Shown here piece after piece: positions 39,222 through 41,610 of a stretch of 41,610 bases of DNA. The translations under genes and the position numbers were made by a program. Each line of letters begins with the position of its first letter. Position 1 is the stretch's first letter. The stretch comes from Acidobacteriota bacterium (GTDB taxonomy: Bacteria; Acidobacteriota; Polarisedimenticolia; JBFMGF01): assembly GCA_040752675.1 (NCBI GenBank), contig JBFMGF010000059.1, forward strand, positions 1 through 41,610. The letters are read 5' to 3'. Under the pieces are notes generated by a model. It was not told the origin of the DNA. It was given only the letters and a program-made list of their open reading frames with translations, and ran no database searches.

Positions 39222-41306
39222 TCAAGGAGTTGCCTCTCCACACCACTTAGCTGGGAGAATGGCGTTAAGATGGTCGCGAACTTCAGAATCGCTGTATCCG
39301 CACCCTGTAAGACACGGATTGACACATGGGTCATAGGTTGTGACGAGTCCCTGATCGATGATCTGCCCTTGAGGAGTAACCTGGCATAAGGGGAAGGGAT
39401 CGGTGTACATGTCCCACAGGCCGCCATCCGTATCGGCAACGACAGTGAATTTAAGTGGTGGTGTATAACTCCCGGTTCCATCGAAATCCTTCTCGTAGGC
39501 CCAATAGTTAGCATCCTCCCAATCGACGACGGTATCAGCATCTGGACCATCATCGATAACGACATGGATGATCTCAAAACCTCTTTCGCGAAAATCATCG
39601 TAGAGCTTATTAGCCACACTGGCCTCCGAATCGCATGGGGCTCACCCGTATTGCATCATGGTGATGAAAACGGCTTTGCCACGGAATTCATGAATGGAGC
39701 GCATGTTGCCATCTTGGTCAGGATACGTGTGAGCCCAGTCATTCGTGCATTTCCCTAATGTTTCACCCCAGCCGATGGCGTTGCAGATCTCGGATTCTGT
39801 TGAGCTGTAACCCGGTCTTTCGGCTCCCCCTGTTTTATAACCTGCCGTTCCTTCCAGGTTCGCTCCTCTTCCAGAAACGAGATAGTAAACGTTTCCTGAA
39901 GGCATAGAGCCGATTCCATACGAGCGGAGCGCATCGTTCTGGGAGGTTCCATCACCCTCCGTCTCCGCCAGCTTTGTATGAGTGTAGGAGAAAGGAGAGT
40001 TCAGAGTTCCCTGCCATATCGTATATCTTTTCGTCTTAGAACCAGCAGCGTCGCAGTTTCCATCTTTATTGGCATCAGAGCATGTCCAGACGTCTTTCTT
40101 AAGGTCTTCCCACCAGAGCCTCAGGCCCGAACCATCCTTTGCCAGTGTCATGTTTAGATAAGGGGTATTTGAAACTTCTCTTGGCTTTGCATTGGTATAA
40201 CCATACTGGTCGCGGATGACCCGGTAGATTCCGGCCCTTGAGGAGGTGGAATCATCGGAAACAGCATACAGCCAGCTATCCCTGCCATCGGTGAGGTCCT
40301 TTACGACGATCGGGCATTCCGTTCCCGAAGGAGAGTCATAGAAACTGGCCGTGGATGAGAATGTATCGTAAGCGGAGCCGGAGAGAACGTCTCTGACGAT
40401 CTTCCCATCCGTCTCTCCTGCAATGAATAGATTGTTCTCAAATCCAGGGTATTTTGAACCCAGGTAAGGAGACAACCCCGAGATGTTCATGGGATCGAGA
40501 GAATGAAGTGCCGGTTCATAGGAAGAGCCCTGACAGAATTCGACATCCCAGCCATAGTTGGTCCCTGATTTGACAACGTTGGTCTCATCGCACTGTGTCG
40601 TTCCATCGTAGGCATCAGTATCATAGATCGTGCCGACATTCTTGTTCATGGCGATATCCGTAGGATTCCTGAATCCGATGGAATAGATTAAAGAATAAGG
40701 ATATGGTTCACCTGGATAGGGGTTATCAGCAGGAGCCGTTCCATCATCATTCATCCTCAGGACTTTTCCTTTCAGGGATGAGAGTAACTGCGCATCACCG
40801 CTGCTTTCCATGTCCCCGACGGTGGCGTAGAGCTTCCCATCGTTTCCGAAGACTAGTCCACCGCCGTTGTTGTTTCCTCCTGCGGCTGAACCGATATTAT
40901 CGAGAATCACCGTTGCGCTGCTCCCATTCGATCCCTGATCAACATATCTGACGATCCGGTTTGTCTTGGGAGAAAGCTGCGTGTAATAGATATAGAGGTA
41001 ACCGTTTTTCTGGAAATCAGGATGCAGTACAATTCCAAGAAGCCCTTCTTCCGCTGTCGTGGAAACATCGACGTGTATGTAGTTGTTGGAGAGAAGCTTC
41101 CCGTTCCTGATTACCCTGACGTTCCCCGTTGTCCTCTCAAGATAGAATATCCTTCCATCAGGTGCGAGAGCCATGGCCGAAGGCCTTGTGAGCCCTCTCA
41201 TAACTGGCTCCATCCTGTAATCCTTCGGCAGGACGTCGGCCAATATCGATCCTGCTGCAAACATGATCAAAAATGAAAGCAAACAAGGTACAAGGGATTT
41301 TTTCAT
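39222..41306 (-). CDS. Selenoprotein candidate: PQQ-sugar-dehydrogenase-like propeller fused to UxxC thioredoxin domain
   Basis: Exported redox protein of 694 aa if the UGA at 39642-39644 is read as selenocysteine (residue 555). Signal peptide about 1-23. Residues about 28-480 form a PQQ-type glucose/sorbosone dehydrogenase beta-propeller (LTRPSAMALAPDGRIFYLE, EEGLLGIVLHPDF, GGGLVFGNDGKLYATVGD). Residues about 520-694 form a TlpA/redoxin fold: PDQDGNMRSIHEFRGKAVF, then QYG-UGA-APC, SVANKLYDDFRERGF and IIHVVIDDG. UGA replaces the first catalytic Cys and C558 is the second. No stop, frame shift or linker loss occurs on either side. The usual HxGG of the propeller reads NNGG (N146). GGGAGG precedes ATG 41306. 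A nonsense mutation is the alternative. Confidence 0.82.
39598..39644 (-). promoter_or_regulatory. SECIS-like stem-loop downstream of the UGA
   Basis: On the mRNA, counting from the base after UGA: GGCC (18-21) pairs with GGCU (27-30), giving a 4-bp top stem including one G-U, with loop AGUGU (22-26). The loop begins 21 bases after the UGA and has G in its second position, as in bacterial SECIS models. Weaker lower pairing is possible (UCG with CGA, GAG with CUC, with an asymmetric bulge). SelB recognition varies between lineages, so this is a compatible, not proven, element. Confidence 0.5.
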
Positions 41307-41610
41307 AACCCGCCTCCCATAATAGAATTAGCTTAAGTTGAAAGTAAAAAACTCCTTCTAAAAATCTTTTTCTTTCCAAAAAGTGTAATATTTCACATGA
41401 GGATCACTACTAGCTCTCTATGAGCAACTCCTCTTTCGATCAATAATTTACTCTTATATTTATACTCAGAAAAGGCTAACAGGCAATGAGAAATTTCATT
41501 CCTTTTAAAAGGCTCTTTTTGTCTTTGTTTTCTAATAGTTATCTCGTTTCAGATGATTTCGATGGAGGCGTCGGTATTATAGAATGCCAGAACATGCTGT
41601 TAACATCTTT
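41307..41610. other. Intergenic leader region of the selenoprotein candidate, no gene
   Basis: No convincing frame is seen in either direction. The region is AT-rich. A CCTTTTAAAAGG palindrome lies near 41513-41525. On the minus strand a candidate promoter (41486-41459) would give a leader of about 145 bases. Confidence 0.5.
41459..41486 (-). promoter_or_regulatory. Candidate sigma-70 promoter for the selenoprotein candidate
   Basis: On the minus strand TTGCCT (41486-41481, 4/6) and TATAAA (41464-41459, 5/6) are 16 bases apart. Found by eye. Confidence 0.4.

Noticed and set aside
39222-39617. A separate 131-aa gene starting at GTG 39617, downstream of a truncated PQQ-dehydrogenase gene
   Set aside because: It has an SD-like GGAGG and remains possible as a restart, but it would lack the first strand and the redox motif of the thioredoxin fold. 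The UGA-A-P-C codons just upstream are in the same frame and match the fold.
39642-39644. Simple nonsense mutation or pseudogene at the UGA
   Set aside because: Possible, but the change falls precisely on the catalytic Cys codon with both flanks intact and the frame preserved; selenocysteine explains this better. It cannot be excluded without homologs or selenium genes.
41319-41348. TATTAT and TTTACT boxes directly before the selenoprotein candidate
   Set aside because: Transcription would start inside or after the GGGAGG ribosome site, so it would not support translation.
1-41610. CRISPR arrays, insertion sequences, rRNA, prophage genes
   Set aside because: No regularly spaced repeats, transposase, integrase or rRNA sequence was seen. 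The Cas4-like nuclease is not next to any array.

Overview
The window comes from a Gram-negative bacterium with a moderate-GC genome. It encodes a TonB-dependent receptor, a LOS/LPS-type heptosyltransferase, small outer-membrane barrels, a lipoprotein chaperone and multiheme cytochromes. The mix of secreted and cytoplasmic peptidases, an OPT peptide transporter, a histidine ammonia-lyase and many extracytoplasmic redox proteins suggests a peptide- and amino-acid-using respiratory organism. An Acidobacteriota/Aminicenantes-like lineage is a guess from gene content, not a demonstrated placement.

Layout. 1-3.8 kb: an NtrC-type receiver (cut by the window edge) and its PAS histidine kinase, divergent from a Nit1-like amidohydrolase and an M29-like aminopeptidase. 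3.8-10.4 kb: a minus-strand catabolic run (OPT transporter, SpoIIE-type phosphatase, M24 aminopeptidase, HutH-like lyase, nitroreductase). 10.7-12.4 kb: a HAD hydrolase and an outer-membrane barrel converge on a degenerate 30-bp tandem repeat. 12.5-16.4 kb: a surface-glycan block (GT9, methyltransferase, TMTC-like TPR mannosyltransferase). 16.5-29.2 kb: single genes, including a pentaheme cytochrome-cupredoxin fusion, a CoA-binding protein, an ICMT-like methylase, a membrane M28 peptidase, a phosphoesterase, a PpiC/SurA-like lipoprotein, a subtilase with PKD domain, a GT39-like membrane protein and a Cas4-like nuclease. 29.3-31.7 kb: tRNA-Glu(CUC), a TIM-barrel amidohydrolase, a PlsC acyltransferase and a histone-H1-like protein. 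31.7-35.8 kb: an operon of a RidA/chorismatase-like protein, DAHP synthase and a heme-binding beta-propeller/TPR protein. 35.9-39.1 kb: tRNA-Gln(CUG), a thioredoxin-TPR protein and a TonB-dependent receptor with a cysteine motif in its plug.

The main discovery is at 39222-41306 (minus). What looks like two genes is one reading frame: an exported PQQ-type sugar-dehydrogenase-like beta-propeller runs into a TlpA/redoxin-type thioredoxin fold. The only interruption is a UGA exactly where the first catalytic cysteine belongs (Gly-UGA-Ala-Pro-Cys). The frame continues unbroken through the rest of the fold to a stop followed by a strong terminator. A stem-loop compatible with a bacterial SECIS lies just downstream of the UGA. 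I read this as a fused, extracytoplasmic selenoprotein with a UxxC motif that routine gene calling would split or mark as a pseudogene.

Other points of interest are a cupredoxin whose CuA-type His ligand position is Cys, an ammonia-lyase with Ala-Cys-Gly instead of Ala-Ser-Gly at the MIO site, and the RidA/chorismatase-like-DAHP synthase operon.
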